22,026 nucleotides of DNA, taken from NCBI GenBank assembly GCA_023426865.1, contig JAEZBT010000478.1, positions 1 to 22,026 of the forward strand, written 5' to 3'. Every line of letters starts with the position of its first letter. Within the stretch, counting starts at the first letter, position 1. The stretch comes from Actinomycetes bacterium (GTDB taxonomy: Bacteria > Actinomycetota > Actinomycetes > Actinomycetales > Cellulomonadaceae). The notes beneath the pieces are model-generated. The model did no database searches. It was given only the letters and a program-made list of their open reading frames with translations, and was not told the origin of the DNA. This document shows, piece after piece, positions 13,990 to 21,111 of this stretch. Both the position numbers and the translations under genes were made by a program.

Positions 13990-14423
13990 GCGCGACCGTG
14001 GTGGAGATGTGGACCGACGGCGCGTGCAAGGGCAACCCGGGGCCCGGCGGCTGGGGCGCCTACCTGCGGTTCGGCGACCACGAGCGTGACCTGTGCGGCG
14101 GTGAGGCCCTCACGACCAACAACCGGATGGAGCTCACGGCCGTCATCGAGGGGCTGCGTGCGCTCAACCGGCCGTGCACCGTGCGGCTGCACGTGGACTC
14201 GACGTACGTCATGCACGGGATCACCCGCTGGCTGGCCGGCTGGCAGCGCAACGGCTGGCGGACGGCGGCGAAGCAGCCGGTCAAGAACGCCGACCTGTGG
14301 CGGGAGCTCGACGCCGAGCTGGCGCGCCACGAGGTGACCTGGATCTGGGTGAAGGGGCACGCGGGCGACCCGGGGAACGAGCGCGCGGACCGGCTCGCCA
14401 ACCAGGGCGTGCCCAGGCCCTGA
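13986..14423 (+). CDS. rnhA: Ribonuclease HI
   Basis: This is a 145-residue RNase H fold enzyme that cleaves RNA in RNA-DNA hybrids. The catalytic residues are D11 (WTDGACKGNPGPGGWG), E49 (TNNRMEL), D71 (HVDSTYV), H125 (KGHAG) and D135 (NERADRLANQ). The basic handle segment WQRNGWRTAAKQPVKNADLW is present, as in E. coli RnhA, and is often lost in minimal versions. The GTG start overlaps the PdxH-like stop by 4 bp. The length is that of a stand-alone RNase HI, not the bacterial RnhA-CobC fusion common in mycobacteria. Confidence 0.96.
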   Translation: MSATVVEMWTDGACKGNPGPGGWGAYLRFGDHERDLCGGEALTTNNRMELTAVIEGLRALNRPCTVRLHVDSTYVMHGITRWLAGWQRNGWRTAAKQPVKNADLWRELDAELARHEVTWIWVKGHAGDPGNERADRLANQGVPRP

Positions 14424-14477
14424 GATGCTCTGTCTTATGGCTTGATACGCGGGGCGGATCGGTGGGTGACTGGGCAC

Positions 14478-15275
14478 ATGCCCGAGGTCTACACGCACGG
14501 CCACCACGAGTCGGTCCTGCGCGCCCACTCCTGGCGCGACGTCGCCAACTCCGCTGCCTACCTCGCACCGCACCTGCGGCCCGGGATGTCCCTGCTCGAC
14601 GTCGGCTGCGGCCCGGGGACCCTGACGATCGACCTGGCCCGGCACGTCGCGCCCGGCCGGGTGCTGGGCATCGACCCCGTGGCGGAGGTCCTCGACGGCG
14701 CCCGGTCGCGCGCGCAGGACGCCGGCGTCGACGTCGAGTTCGCCCTCGGCGACGTCTATCGGCTCGACCTGCCGGACGACAGCTTCGACGTCGTGCACGC
14801 CCACCAGGTGCTCCAGCACCTGACCGACCCCGTGGCCGCGCTCCGGGAGATGCGCCGCGTCACCCGGCCGGGCGGCCTCGTCGCGGCGCGCGACGGCGAC
14901 TACGGCGCCTTCACGTGGTTCCCCGCCTCGACCGGCCTGGACGACTGGCGCCACCTGTACCGCGAGGTCACCGCGGCGAACCGCGCCGAGTGCGACGCCG
15001 GCCGCCACCTGCACTCGTGGTTCCGCGAGGCGGGCTTCACCGACGTCGTCCCGGGCGCGAGCGCCTGGTGCTTCGCTGGCCCCGAGGACCGCACGTGGTG
15101 GTCGTCGCTGTGGTCCGAGCGGGTGCTGCACTCGGACTTCGCCCGGCAGGCCCGCGACTACGGGCTCGCCGACGACGTGACCCTCGAGCAGCTGCACGAC
15201 GCCTGGCTCGAGTGGGGCAGCGCGGAGGACGGCTGGTTCGCCGTCCTGCACGGCGAGGTCATCGCCCGGGTCTGA
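14478..15275 (+). CDS. Class I SAM-dependent methyltransferase
   Basis: This is a 265-residue protein. SAM-binding motif I is LLDVGCGPGTLT (39-50). The acidic residue at the end of beta 2 lies in VLGIDPV, motif II in DVYRLDLPDDSFDVVHAHQV and motif III near RRVTRPGGLVAARDGDY. It resembles the UbiE/COQ5-type methyltransferase group; acceptor is unknown. I prefer the ATG at 14478 (MPEVYTHGHHESVL), the usual N-terminus of this group; TTG at 14442 or GTG at 14466 are possible but have no better signal. The final 17 bp overlap the tail of the convergent membrane-protein gene. It lies 54 bp after RNase HI. Confidence 0.9.
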   Translation: MPEVYTHGHHESVLRAHSWRDVANSAAYLAPHLRPGMSLLDVGCGPGTLTIDLARHVAPGRVLGIDPVAEVLDGARSRAQDAGVDVEFALGDVYRLDLPDDSFDVVHAHQVLQHLTDPVAALREMRRVTRPGGLVAARDGDYGAFTWFPASTGLDDWRHLYREVTAANRAECDAGRHLHSWFREAGFTDVVPGASAWCFAGPEDRTWWSSLWSERVLHSDFARQARDYGLADDVTLEQLHDAWLEWGSAEDGWFAVLHGEVIARV

Positions 15276-16293
15276 CGGGCTCCAGCGGCCCGGGCGCGAC
15301 CGCGTCGGCCGCCGCCGTCGAGGCGCGGTGGAGGAGGAGCTCCAGGGGGCCGCGGCCCAGCGTCACCCGCCAGAGCGTGCACGCCACCACCGTGACCAGC
15401 ACGAACGCGCCCGTCACGGCGATGCTCGGGTCGAACACCACGCCCCGCCCGAGCGCGGCGATGGCGATCACCTGGCCGGTGTAGGCGGTCAGCGCCAGCG
15501 CTCCCGTCGCGGCCAGCGGCCCGACGGCGCGCGGCCAGCGTTCGCCCACCGTCAGGCAGATGCCGAGGACCACCAGCACGACGCCGATGTTCGCGAGCAG
15601 CTCGACCGGCGAGCTGCTGTGCGGCTCGGAGGTCAGGAGCGCGCGGCGCAGCGTGTGCGCGGGGTCGACCACGCGCATCGCCACGGCGTTCGTCGCCAGG
15701 CCGACGACCGCCGCGCCGGCGCCCCAGGCGACCAGCGTCCGCGGCGTCGTCGGTCGGCGGAGCACGCGGCCGACCGCGAGGCCGACGAGCAGGTACGCGA
15801 TCCAGACCATGGGCGGGTAGTACTTCTGCCACAGGATCGCCAGCAGGCCCGCCGACGCCCCGGCGCCGTCACGGAGCCACAGCATCAGGGGCGGGGCGCA
15901 GGCCGTCACGACCGCGGCGGCGACGAGCAGTGTCCGGGGGCGCCACGAGAGCGTGGCAGTGAGCATGGCGAACATGACCGCGTAGGCGGGCAGGATGATC
16001 ACGACCGGCGTGCCGAGCGCGTCGAGAGCCAGACCGAGCGGCAGAAGGAGCGCGGCCCGGACGCCGATGCGCACCCGGGCGTGGTCCAGCCGGGTCGCGT
16101 CGGCGCTGAGGAGCGCCGCGGACACGCCCGCGAGGAGGGCGAACCCCGCCGCGGAACGCCCGTCGAACGCCTCCAGCCAGCTGCTCCCGCCCGGCAGGCG
16201 TGCGGCGTCGTCCTCGCCCACGTGGGCGATCGCCATGCCCAGGACCGCGAGCCCGCGCGCGACGTCGACCCCGACGACGCGTGAGGCTGTCAC
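15259..16293 (-). CDS. DUF418/DUF1624-like polytopic membrane protein
   Basis: This is a 344-residue protein with about nine hydrophobic segments. The N-terminus VVGVDVARGLAVLGMAIAHV matches the RxxxxDxxRGLAxLGMxxxH opening of the heparan-alpha-glucosaminide acetyltransferase-like (DUF1624) and DUF418 families. The late TLGRGPLELLLHRAS matches the GPLE..LR block typical of DUF418. Members are thought to be membrane acyltransferases or transporters, but function is not established. The GTG at 16293 is fixed by TAGAGT (16305-16300) six bases upstream. It overlaps the methyltransferase tail-to-tail by 17 bp. Confidence 0.85.
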   Translation of the reverse strand: MTASRVVGVDVARGLAVLGMAIAHVGEDDAARLPGGSSWLEAFDGRSAAGFALLAGVSAALLSADATRLDHARVRIGVRAALLLPLGLALDALGTPVVIILPAYAVMFAMLTATLSWRPRTLLVAAAVVTACAPPLMLWLRDGAGASAGLLAILWQKYYPPMVWIAYLLVGLAVGRVLRRPTTPRTLVAWGAGAAVVGLATNAVAMRVVDPAHTLRRALLTSEPHSSSPVELLANIGVVLVVLGICLTVGERWPRAVGPLAATGALALTAYTGQVIAIAALGRGVVFDPSIAVTGAFVLVTVVACTLWRVTLGRGPLELLLHRASTAAADAVAPGPLEPVRPGR

Positions 16294-16299
16294 CCCTGC

Positions 16300-16305
16300 A
16301 CTCTA
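16300..16305 (-). promoter_or_regulatory. -10 hexamer for leaderless DUF418-like mRNA
   Basis: TAGAGT on the minus strand is followed by six bases (GCAGGG) and the GTG at 16293. It lies in the short gap after the lipoprotein stop (16333). Confidence 0.65.
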
Positions 16306-16332
16306 CGGACGCCCCTCAGGGGCGGCGTCCCC

Positions 16333-16911
16333 TCAGAGGTGGGCGGCGATGGTCTCCGCGACGGCGACGCTCGTCGCCTCGTCCCAGACACCCGGGTCCA
16401 GGCTGCACATGATGTGGCCGAACCAGGCCTGCCCGTCGAACGCGGCCAGGAGGCCGATCTCCGCCCCGAACGACGTGTCCATCGAGGCGCCGGCGGCGGG
16501 CGCGCCGCCGTACATCTCGACCGTGCCCTCCCACTCGTTGCCCGGCCGCGCCTGGATCACCAGGATCTGTCCCTCGGGTCCCAGGTAGGAGCAGCCACCG
16601 AGCAGCGAGCCCTGCGGCTCGGCGGACTCCGCCGGCACCGCCGGCGCGACACCGAGGACGGCGGTGAAGTCGTCGGCGGTGAAGAGCGTGCAGACGTCGA
16701 CGGGGTCGCTCGACGGAGGGGCGGTGTCGGTGGTCGCGTCTTCCCCGGCCGTCGTGTCGTCCTGCGCGGCCGGCTCGTCGGCGACCTCCTGGGCCGGCTC
16801 GTCGGCGATGGGCTCGCTCGTCCCGGCGTCGTCGTCCCCGCCGCAGCCCGCGAGCAGCAGGGCGGTGAGCGCGATCGGGAGGGCGGCGGCTGCGGCGCGG
16901 GACGACTGCAC
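16333..16911 (-). CDS. DUF3558-type secreted lipoprotein
   Basis: This is a 192-residue lipoprotein. The signal peptide ends in the lipobox LLAGC (C23), after which lipid attachment is expected. An Asp/Glu/Thr/Pro-rich linker follows (about 25-75). The folded part has the DUF3558 pattern: DVCTLFTADDFTAVLG, then GGCSYLG, with further cysteine in IMCSLDP. I chose GTG at 16911 because AAGGAG lies 5 bp upstream and the signal peptide begins at once; the frame open to 16959 would add a hydrophilic leader. DUF3558 proteins are actinobacterial surface proteins of unknown function. The gene is upstream of the DUF418-like gene on the same strand. Confidence 0.88.
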   Translation of the reverse strand: MQSSRAAAAALPIALTALLLAGCGGDDDAGTSEPIADEPAQEVADEPAAQDDTTAGEDATTDTAPPSSDPVDVCTLFTADDFTAVLGVAPAVPAESAEPQGSLLGGCSYLGPEGQILVIQARPGNEWEGTVEMYGGAPAAGASMDTSFGAEIGLLAAFDGQAWFGHIMCSLDPGVWDEATSVAVAETIAAHL

Positions 16912-16947
16912 GGCGACTCCTTCGAGATGATCTTGGTGTGCGCCCAC

Positions 16948-16953
16948 AAGGTA
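16948..16953 (-). promoter_or_regulatory. Possible -10 for the DUF3558 lipoprotein gene
   Basis: TACCTT on the minus strand would give a leader of about 30 bases carrying the AAGGAG ribosome binding site. No convincing -35 is visible, so this is tentative. Confidence 0.35.
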
Positions 16954-17013
16954 GGCCACGCGGTGTCCCGACGTTCGCGGTTCGCCGGGTGAGGTTTACC
17001 CGCCGGGGACGCC

Positions 17014-17028
17014 TAGGCTCTGGTGGTG
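17014..17028 (+). promoter_or_regulatory. -10 hexamer for leaderless FAH-family mRNA
   Basis: TAGGCT (17014-17019) is followed by six bases and the GTG at 17026. Two tandem GTG codons (17023 and 17026) compete; the spacing seen at the other genes here favours the second. Confidence 0.65.
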
Positions 17029-17802
17029 CGCATCGCCAGGTTCACCACCACCGGGGCCGATCCCCGCTTCGCCGTCGTCGAGGACGAGGCCCTCGTCGTC
17101 ATCACGGGGGACCCGCTCTACATGCCGGTCCAGCCGACGGGGGAGCGCGTGCCGCTCGACCGGGACGACCTGAGGCTTCTCGCCCCGGTCATCCCGCGGT
17201 CGAAGATCATCGGCGTCGGCCGCAACTACGCCGAGCACGCCGCCGAGATGGGCAACGCGGTCCCGACGACCCCGATGCTCTTCCTCAAGCCGAACACCTC
17301 CGTCATCGGTCCGGACGACCCGATCGTGCTGCCGCCGTGGTCCGAGGAGGTGCACCTCGAGGCCGAGCTCGCCGTCGTGATCGGCAAGGTCACCAAGGAC
17401 GTGGCGCCCGAGCGGGCCCTCGAGCGGGTCTTCGGCTACACGGTCGCCAACGACGTCACCGCGCGCGACATCCAGCGCGCCGAGCAGTTGTGGACCCGCG
17501 CCAAGGGCTTCGACGGCTCCTGCCCCCTGGGCCCGTGGATCGTGCCCGGCCTCGACGTCGACGACCTACGCGTCACGTCGCGGGTCAACGGCGAGACGCG
17601 TCAGGACGGGCGCACCGCCGACCTCGTGCACGGCGTCGCGGACCTGGTCGCGGTGGTCTCCGAGGTCTTCACGCTGCTGCCCGGCGACGTCATCCTCACC
17701 GGCACGCCGGCGGGCGTCTCCGAGATCCGGCACGGCGACGTCGTCGAGTGCGAGGTCGAGGACATCGGCGTGCTCCGCAACCCGGTCATCAGGCGCGACT
17801 GA
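17026..17802 (+). CDS. Fumarylacetoacetate hydrolase (FAH) family protein
   Basis: This is a 258-residue protein. FAH-fold blocks are KIIGVGRNYAEHAAEMG, MLFLKPNTSVIGPDDPI, the metal ligands E112 and E114 in EVHLEAELAVVIGK, D143 in VANDVTARDIQ, TRAKGFDGSCPLGPWI and PGDVILTGTPAGV. Members are Mg/Mn-dependent C-C hydrolases, isomerases or oxaloacetate decarboxylases (2-hydroxyhepta-2,4-diene-1,7-dioate isomerase annotation); the substrate cannot be read here. I prefer GTG 17026 (MRIARF) over 17023 on promoter spacing. In M. tuberculosis the homologue Rv2993c neighbours the glutamyl-tRNA synthetase gene; here one opposite-strand gene intervenes before gltX. Confidence 0.93.
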   Translation: MRIARFTTTGADPRFAVVEDEALVVITGDPLYMPVQPTGERVPLDRDDLRLLAPVIPRSKIIGVGRNYAEHAAEMGNAVPTTPMLFLKPNTSVIGPDDPIVLPPWSEEVHLEAELAVVIGKVTKDVAPERALERVFGYTVANDVTARDIQRAEQLWTRAKGFDGSCPLGPWIVPGLDVDDLRVTSRVNGETRQDGRTADLVHGVADLVAVVSEVFTLLPGDVILTGTPAGVSEIRHGDVVECEVEDIGVLRNPVIRRD

Positions 17803-17805
17803 CCG

Positions 17806-18621
17806 TCACCCTCGCGCCTGCTCCCGTGCGGCGCGGGACAGCCATTCGCGCATGAGCGCGTCGAAGAGCGCGGGCTGCTCGAACTGGGCGTTGTGACCCG
17901 CCGCGTCGAGCACCGCGTACGTGGCGTGCGGGAAGGCCTCGGCCAGACGCCACTGGTCGCGATACCCGACGGCGGGGTCCTGCCGCCCGGCGATCACGAG
18001 GACGGGGGCGCTCGTCGTCGCATCGTCGCGCGCCACCTCCAGCCGCGGGGCGAGGACCTCCTCGAGGTACCTCTCGTCGGCGGCGGCCAGCCCCGGGAGC
18101 ACCTCTGCGGCGTACCTGTCCCACACGTCGCGCGTCTGGCGGGCGTTGAGCTCGAGGAAGCCGTCGCGCACCGCCGGGTCGAGGGAGGCCACGAGGGCGT
18201 CGTCACGCTCGGCGACCGCGTGCTCGGCCACATCGTTCGCCCGCGGCCGCACCGACGGGCAGATGAGGGCGAGGCCGAGCGCATCCGGTCGGTGCGCGAG
18301 CACGCCGCGCGCCAGGTACCCGCCGTAGGACTCGCCGACCACCGCGTACGGCTGCCCGGGGGCGATGGCGTCGAGCACGCCCAGAAGCACGCCGACGGTC
18401 GCCTCGCCGCTGTCGACGCCCGGGTGTGCGGGCGTGCCACCCCGGCCTGGGAGGTCGGGGTAGATGCGCAGCCACCCGTCGTCCTCGCCGAAGAGCGGCT
18501 CCAGGCACCCCGTCATCAGGCGCCGGTCGACGCCCCAGCCGTGGATCATGAGCACCGGCGTGCCGTGCCCGTGCACCTCGACCTCGACCTCGACATCGCC
18601 GACGGGAACCATGGTGATCAT
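17806..18621 (-). CDS. Alpha/beta-fold hydrolase
   Basis: This is a 271-residue protein. HGWG (27-30) forms the oxyanion-hole loop. The nucleophile is S98 in GESYGG, the acid D215 in AGRQDPAV and the base H243 in AAGHNAQFEQP, giving a complete triad. The fold is that of esterases, lactonases or epoxide/haloalkane hydrolases; the Ser nucleophile favours ester or lactone cleavage. The N-terminus has a distinctive Val/Glu repeat (DVEVEVEVHGHG). ATG at 18621 is preferred (TAGTCT eight bases upstream); ATG at 18612 is possible and a frame open to 18849 lies antisense to gltX. Three bases separate its stop from the FAH stop. Confidence 0.92.
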   Translation of the reverse strand: MITMVPVGDVEVEVEVHGHGTPVLMIHGWGVDRRLMTGCLEPLFGEDDGWLRIYPDLPGRGGTPAHPGVDSGEATVGVLLGVLDAIAPGQPYAVVGESYGGYLARGVLAHRPDALGLALICPSVRPRANDVAEHAVAERDDALVASLDPAVRDGFLELNARQTRDVWDRYAAEVLPGLAAADERYLEEVLAPRLEVARDDATTSAPVLVIAGRQDPAVGYRDQWRLAEAFPHATYAVLDAAGHNAQFEQPALFDALMREWLSRAAREQARG

Positions 18622-18629
18622 GGGTGCGG

Positions 18630-18635
18630 AGACTA
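18630..18635 (-). promoter_or_regulatory. -10 hexamer for the alpha/beta hydrolase gene
   Basis: TAGTCT on the minus strand is eight bases before the ATG at 18621, giving a leader of zero to two bases. It lies in the 109-bp divergent gap shared with gltX. Confidence 0.5.
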
Positions 18636-18714
18636 GCGGCCTCCTCTGACACGTCCCCAGGGAGTCCGACCGGCACGGCGCGGACGGGGCCCTGGGGAGC
18701 CCCCGCTCGGCCAC

Positions 18715-18720
18715 TACGCT
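18715..18720 (+). promoter_or_regulatory. -10 hexamer for gltX
   Basis: TACGCT is ten bases before the ATG at 18731, implying a leader of only a few bases without a Shine-Dalgarno sequence. No T-box or other leader structure fits in the 109-bp gap. Confidence 0.5.
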
Positions 18721-18730
18721 TGGGCGCACC

Positions 18731-20251
18731 ATGACCACACCTGCCACCGCCCCCACGGGCCCCGCGACGGGCTCTACGATCCGCGTCCGCTTCTGCCCCT
18801 CGCCGACCGGGAACCCGCACGTCGGGAACATCCGGACCTGCCTGTTCAACTGGGCCTACGCCCGGCACACGGGCGGCACCTTCGTGTTCCGCATCGAGGA
18901 CACCGACGCCGCGCGCGACAGCCAGGAGAGCTACGAGCAGCTCGTCGACGCGATGCGCTGGCTGGGCATGGACTGGGACGAGGGCGTCGAGGTCGGCGGC
19001 CCCTACGGTCCCTACCGGCAGTCCGAGCGGATGGGCGTCTACGCCGACGTCGCCCGCCGCCTGCTCGAGGGCGGCTTCGCCTACGAGTCGTTCAGCACGC
19101 CCGAGGAGGTCGAGGCACGCCACCGGGCCGCCGGCCGCGACCCCAAGCTCGGCTACGACGGCTTCGACCGCGACCTCACGGACGAGCAGAAGGCCGCCTA
19201 CCGCGCCGAGGGCCGCGAGCCCGTGCTGCGCATCCGGATGCCCGACGAGGACGTCACGTTCACCGACCTCATCCGCGGCGAGCTGACCTTCCCGGTCGGC
19301 TCGGTCCCGGACTACGTCATCGTGCGCGCCAACGGCCAGCCGCTCTACACGCTGACCAACCCCGTCGACGACGCGCTGATGCGGATCACGCACGTGCTGC
19401 GCGGGGAGGACCTGCTCTCGTCCACGCCGCGCCAGGTCGTGCTCTGGCGGGCGCTCGCGGCGCTCGGCCTGGCCGACCACGAGCCGGTCTACGGCCACCT
19501 GCCCTACGTCATGGGGGAGGGAAACAAGAAGCTCTCCAAGCGCGACCCGGAGTCCAACCTCTTCCTGCTGCGCGAGTGGGGCTTCGTCAAGGAGGGCCTG
19601 CTCAACTACCTGGCCCTGCTCGGCTGGTCGATCGCGCCGGACAACGACATCTTCAGCGTGGACGAGATGATCGCGGCCTTCGACGTCGCGGACGTCAACC
19701 CCAACGCGGCACGCTTCGACCTGAAGAAGGCCGAGGCGATCAACGCCGCGCACCTGCGGATGCTCCCGGCGGAGGTCTACCGCGAGCGGCTCGTGCCCTA
19801 CCTGCACGCGGCCGGCCTCGTCGGCGCCGACGCCTACGCCGGCCTGACCGAGCGCGAGCGCGCTCTGCTCGACGCGGGCGCGCCCCTGGTACAGGAGCGG
19901 ATGAACCTGCTGCGCGAGGCCCCGGGCATGCTCGGCTTCCTCTTCGCCGACCAGGTCACCGTCGAGGACGACGCGCGGGCCGCCCTGGGTGCGGACGCGG
20001 GCGCGGTGCTCGACGCCGCCCGCGGGGCCCTCGAGGCGCTGGGCACGACCGCGTTCGACGCCGCGACCGTCCAGGCCGCACTCCAGGCCGCCGTGGTCGC
20101 AGGGCTCGGCCTGAAGCCGCGGGTCGCGTTCACGCCGCTGCGCGTGGCCGTCACGGGCCGCCGCGTGTCGCCGCCCCTCTTCGAGTCCATGGAGCTGCTG
20201 GGGCGCGAGGAGACGCTGGCCCGCCTCGACGCGCTCCGCGCGACGCTGTGA
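18731..20251 (+). CDS. gltX: Glutamyl-tRNA synthetase
   Basis: This is a 506-residue class Ic synthetase that charges tRNA(Glu), and in organisms using the amidotransferase route tRNA(Gln). The HIGH-equivalent is in FCPSPTGNPHVGNIRTCLFNW, FRIEDTDAAR follows, and the KMSKS-equivalent is KKLSKRDPESNLF. The block EDLLSSTPRQVVLWRALAALG is typical of bacterial GltX, and a helical anticodon-binding region fills the last ~170 residues. The length is normal. The NPHVGNIRTCLF variant differs slightly from the common TPHVGLVRTALF of relatives. The stop overlaps the HAD gene start (GTGA), so the two form an operon. No tRNA gene is visible next to it. Confidence 0.97.
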   Translation: MTTPATAPTGPATGSTIRVRFCPSPTGNPHVGNIRTCLFNWAYARHTGGTFVFRIEDTDAARDSQESYEQLVDAMRWLGMDWDEGVEVGGPYGPYRQSERMGVYADVARRLLEGGFAYESFSTPEEVEARHRAAGRDPKLGYDGFDRDLTDEQKAAYRAEGREPVLRIRMPDEDVTFTDLIRGELTFPVGSVPDYVIVRANGQPLYTLTNPVDDALMRITHVLRGEDLLSSTPRQVVLWRALAALGLADHEPVYGHLPYVMGEGNKKLSKRDPESNLFLLREWGFVKEGLLNYLALLGWSIAPDNDIFSVDEMIAAFDVADVNPNAARFDLKKAEAINAAHLRMLPAEVYRERLVPYLHAAGLVGADAYAGLTERERALLDAGAPLVQERMNLLREAPGMLGFLFADQVTVEDDARAALGADAGAVLDAARGALEALGTTAFDAATVQAALQAAVVAGLGLKPRVAFTPLRVAVTGRRVSPPLFESMELLGREETLARLDALRATL

Positions 20252-20994
20252 CGGGTCGGCTCGTCGACGGCGTCCTCTTCGACGTCGACGACACGCTGGT
20301 CGACACGCAGCAGGCGTTCGCCGCGGCGCTCGCCGATGTCGCCCGGCGCTACCTGCCGCACCTGGGCGAGGAGCGGCACGGCGAGGTGCTCTCGACCTGG
20401 CGCGCCGACGTCGGCGGGCACTACCGCGCCTACACGCGCGGCGAGGTCGGCTACCTCGAGCAGCGGATGGCGCGCGCGAACGCCCTGCACGCCGAGTACG
20501 GCGGGGCGGAGCTCGACGAGGCCGGGTACCGCGAGTGGAACGAGGTCTTCGAGGCCGGCTTCGCCCAGGCATGGGCCGCCCACCCGGACGCCGTCCCCGT
20601 CGTCGAGCACCTGCTCGAGGCCGGCCTCGCCGTCGGCGCGCTCACCAACGCGGCCGTGGCCTACCAGACCACGAAGCTGGCGCGGGCAGGCCTGCCGCAC
20701 GTGCCCGTGCTCGTGGGCGTGGACACCCTCGGCGTCGGCAAGCCCGACCCGGGCTGCTTCCTCGAGGCATGCCGGCGGCTGGGTACCGACCCGGCCCGCA
20801 CGGCCTACGTCGGCGACGAGCTCGACATCGACGCCCTCGGTGCCGTGAGCGCCGGGCTGGTGGGCGTCTGGGTGGACCGTCCCGACGGGCGCCGGTACGC
20901 GATCACCGACATGGAGATCTCCGCGGCCCGTGCCGCAGGCGTCCACGTGATCACCTCGCTCGCCGCCCTGCCGGCGGCCCTGGGGCTGCGCTGA
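20248..20994 (+). CDS. HAD-superfamily hydrolase (subfamily IA)
   Basis: This is a 248-residue protein. Motif I is LFDVDDTLVDT (nucleophile and acid Asp), motif II ALTNAAVAYQ, motif III GVGKPDPGCF (Lys) and motif IV AYVGDELDIDALGA. A helical cap lies between motifs I and II (about 20-110), as in type I HAD phosphatases. It should be an Mg-dependent phosphatase or dehalogenase-like enzyme; the substrate is unknown. The GTG start overlaps the gltX stop by 4 bp, so it is translated as part of the gltX operon. Confidence 0.93.
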   Translation: MTGRLVDGVLFDVDDTLVDTQQAFAAALADVARRYLPHLGEERHGEVLSTWRADVGGHYRAYTRGEVGYLEQRMARANALHAEYGGAELDEAGYREWNEVFEAGFAQAWAAHPDAVPVVEHLLEAGLAVGALTNAAVAYQTTKLARAGLPHVPVLVGVDTLGVGKPDPGCFLEACRRLGTDPARTAYVGDELDIDALGAVSAGLVGVWVDRPDGRRYAITDMEISAARAAGVHVITSLAALPAALGLR

Positions 20995-21021
20995 GGGCGT
21001 CCCCGTCCGCGCCTCGCGCAT

Positions 21022-21081
21022 CCCGCGGGCGGATCGTCGCGTGAGCCAGATCCGTCCGGATCGTCGTTGCGCGCCCGCGGG
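21022..21081. repeat. Nested repeats in the gap after the gltX operon
   Basis: Three overlapping patterns are present. CCCGCGGGCG (21022-21031) and CGCCCGCGGG (21072-21081) are exact inverted arms. CGGATCGTCG occurs twice as a direct repeat (21030-21039 and 21057-21066). GATCCGTCCGGATC (21049-21062) is a perfect dyad around a 2-bp centre. The region lies between the HAD stop and the promoter of the next gene. It could terminate the gltX transcript or bind a regulator; no T-tract follows. Confidence 0.5.
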
Positions 21082-21096
21082 CGGGCGGCGACGTCG

Positions 21097-21111
21097 TAGC
21101 CTCGCGTCATG
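21097..21111 (+). promoter_or_regulatory. -10 hexamer for leaderless mRNA of the unrecognised 149-aa protein
   Basis: TAGCCT (21097-21102) is followed by six bases and the ATG at 21109. No Shine-Dalgarno sequence is present. Confidence 0.65.

Noticed and set aside
14424..14477. Possible promoter before the methyltransferase (TTATGG, GATACG)
   Set aside because: No hexamer has the TANNNT form and spacing seen at the other genes, so I did not call one.
13320..15251. 643-codon open frame on the minus strand
   Set aside because: Antisense to the PdxH-like, RNase HI and methyltransferase genes, which all have intact catalytic motifs.
18203..20572. 789-codon open frame on the minus strand
   Set aside because: Antisense to gltX and the HAD gene and out of frame with the hydrolase; Arg/Gly-rich with no motifs.
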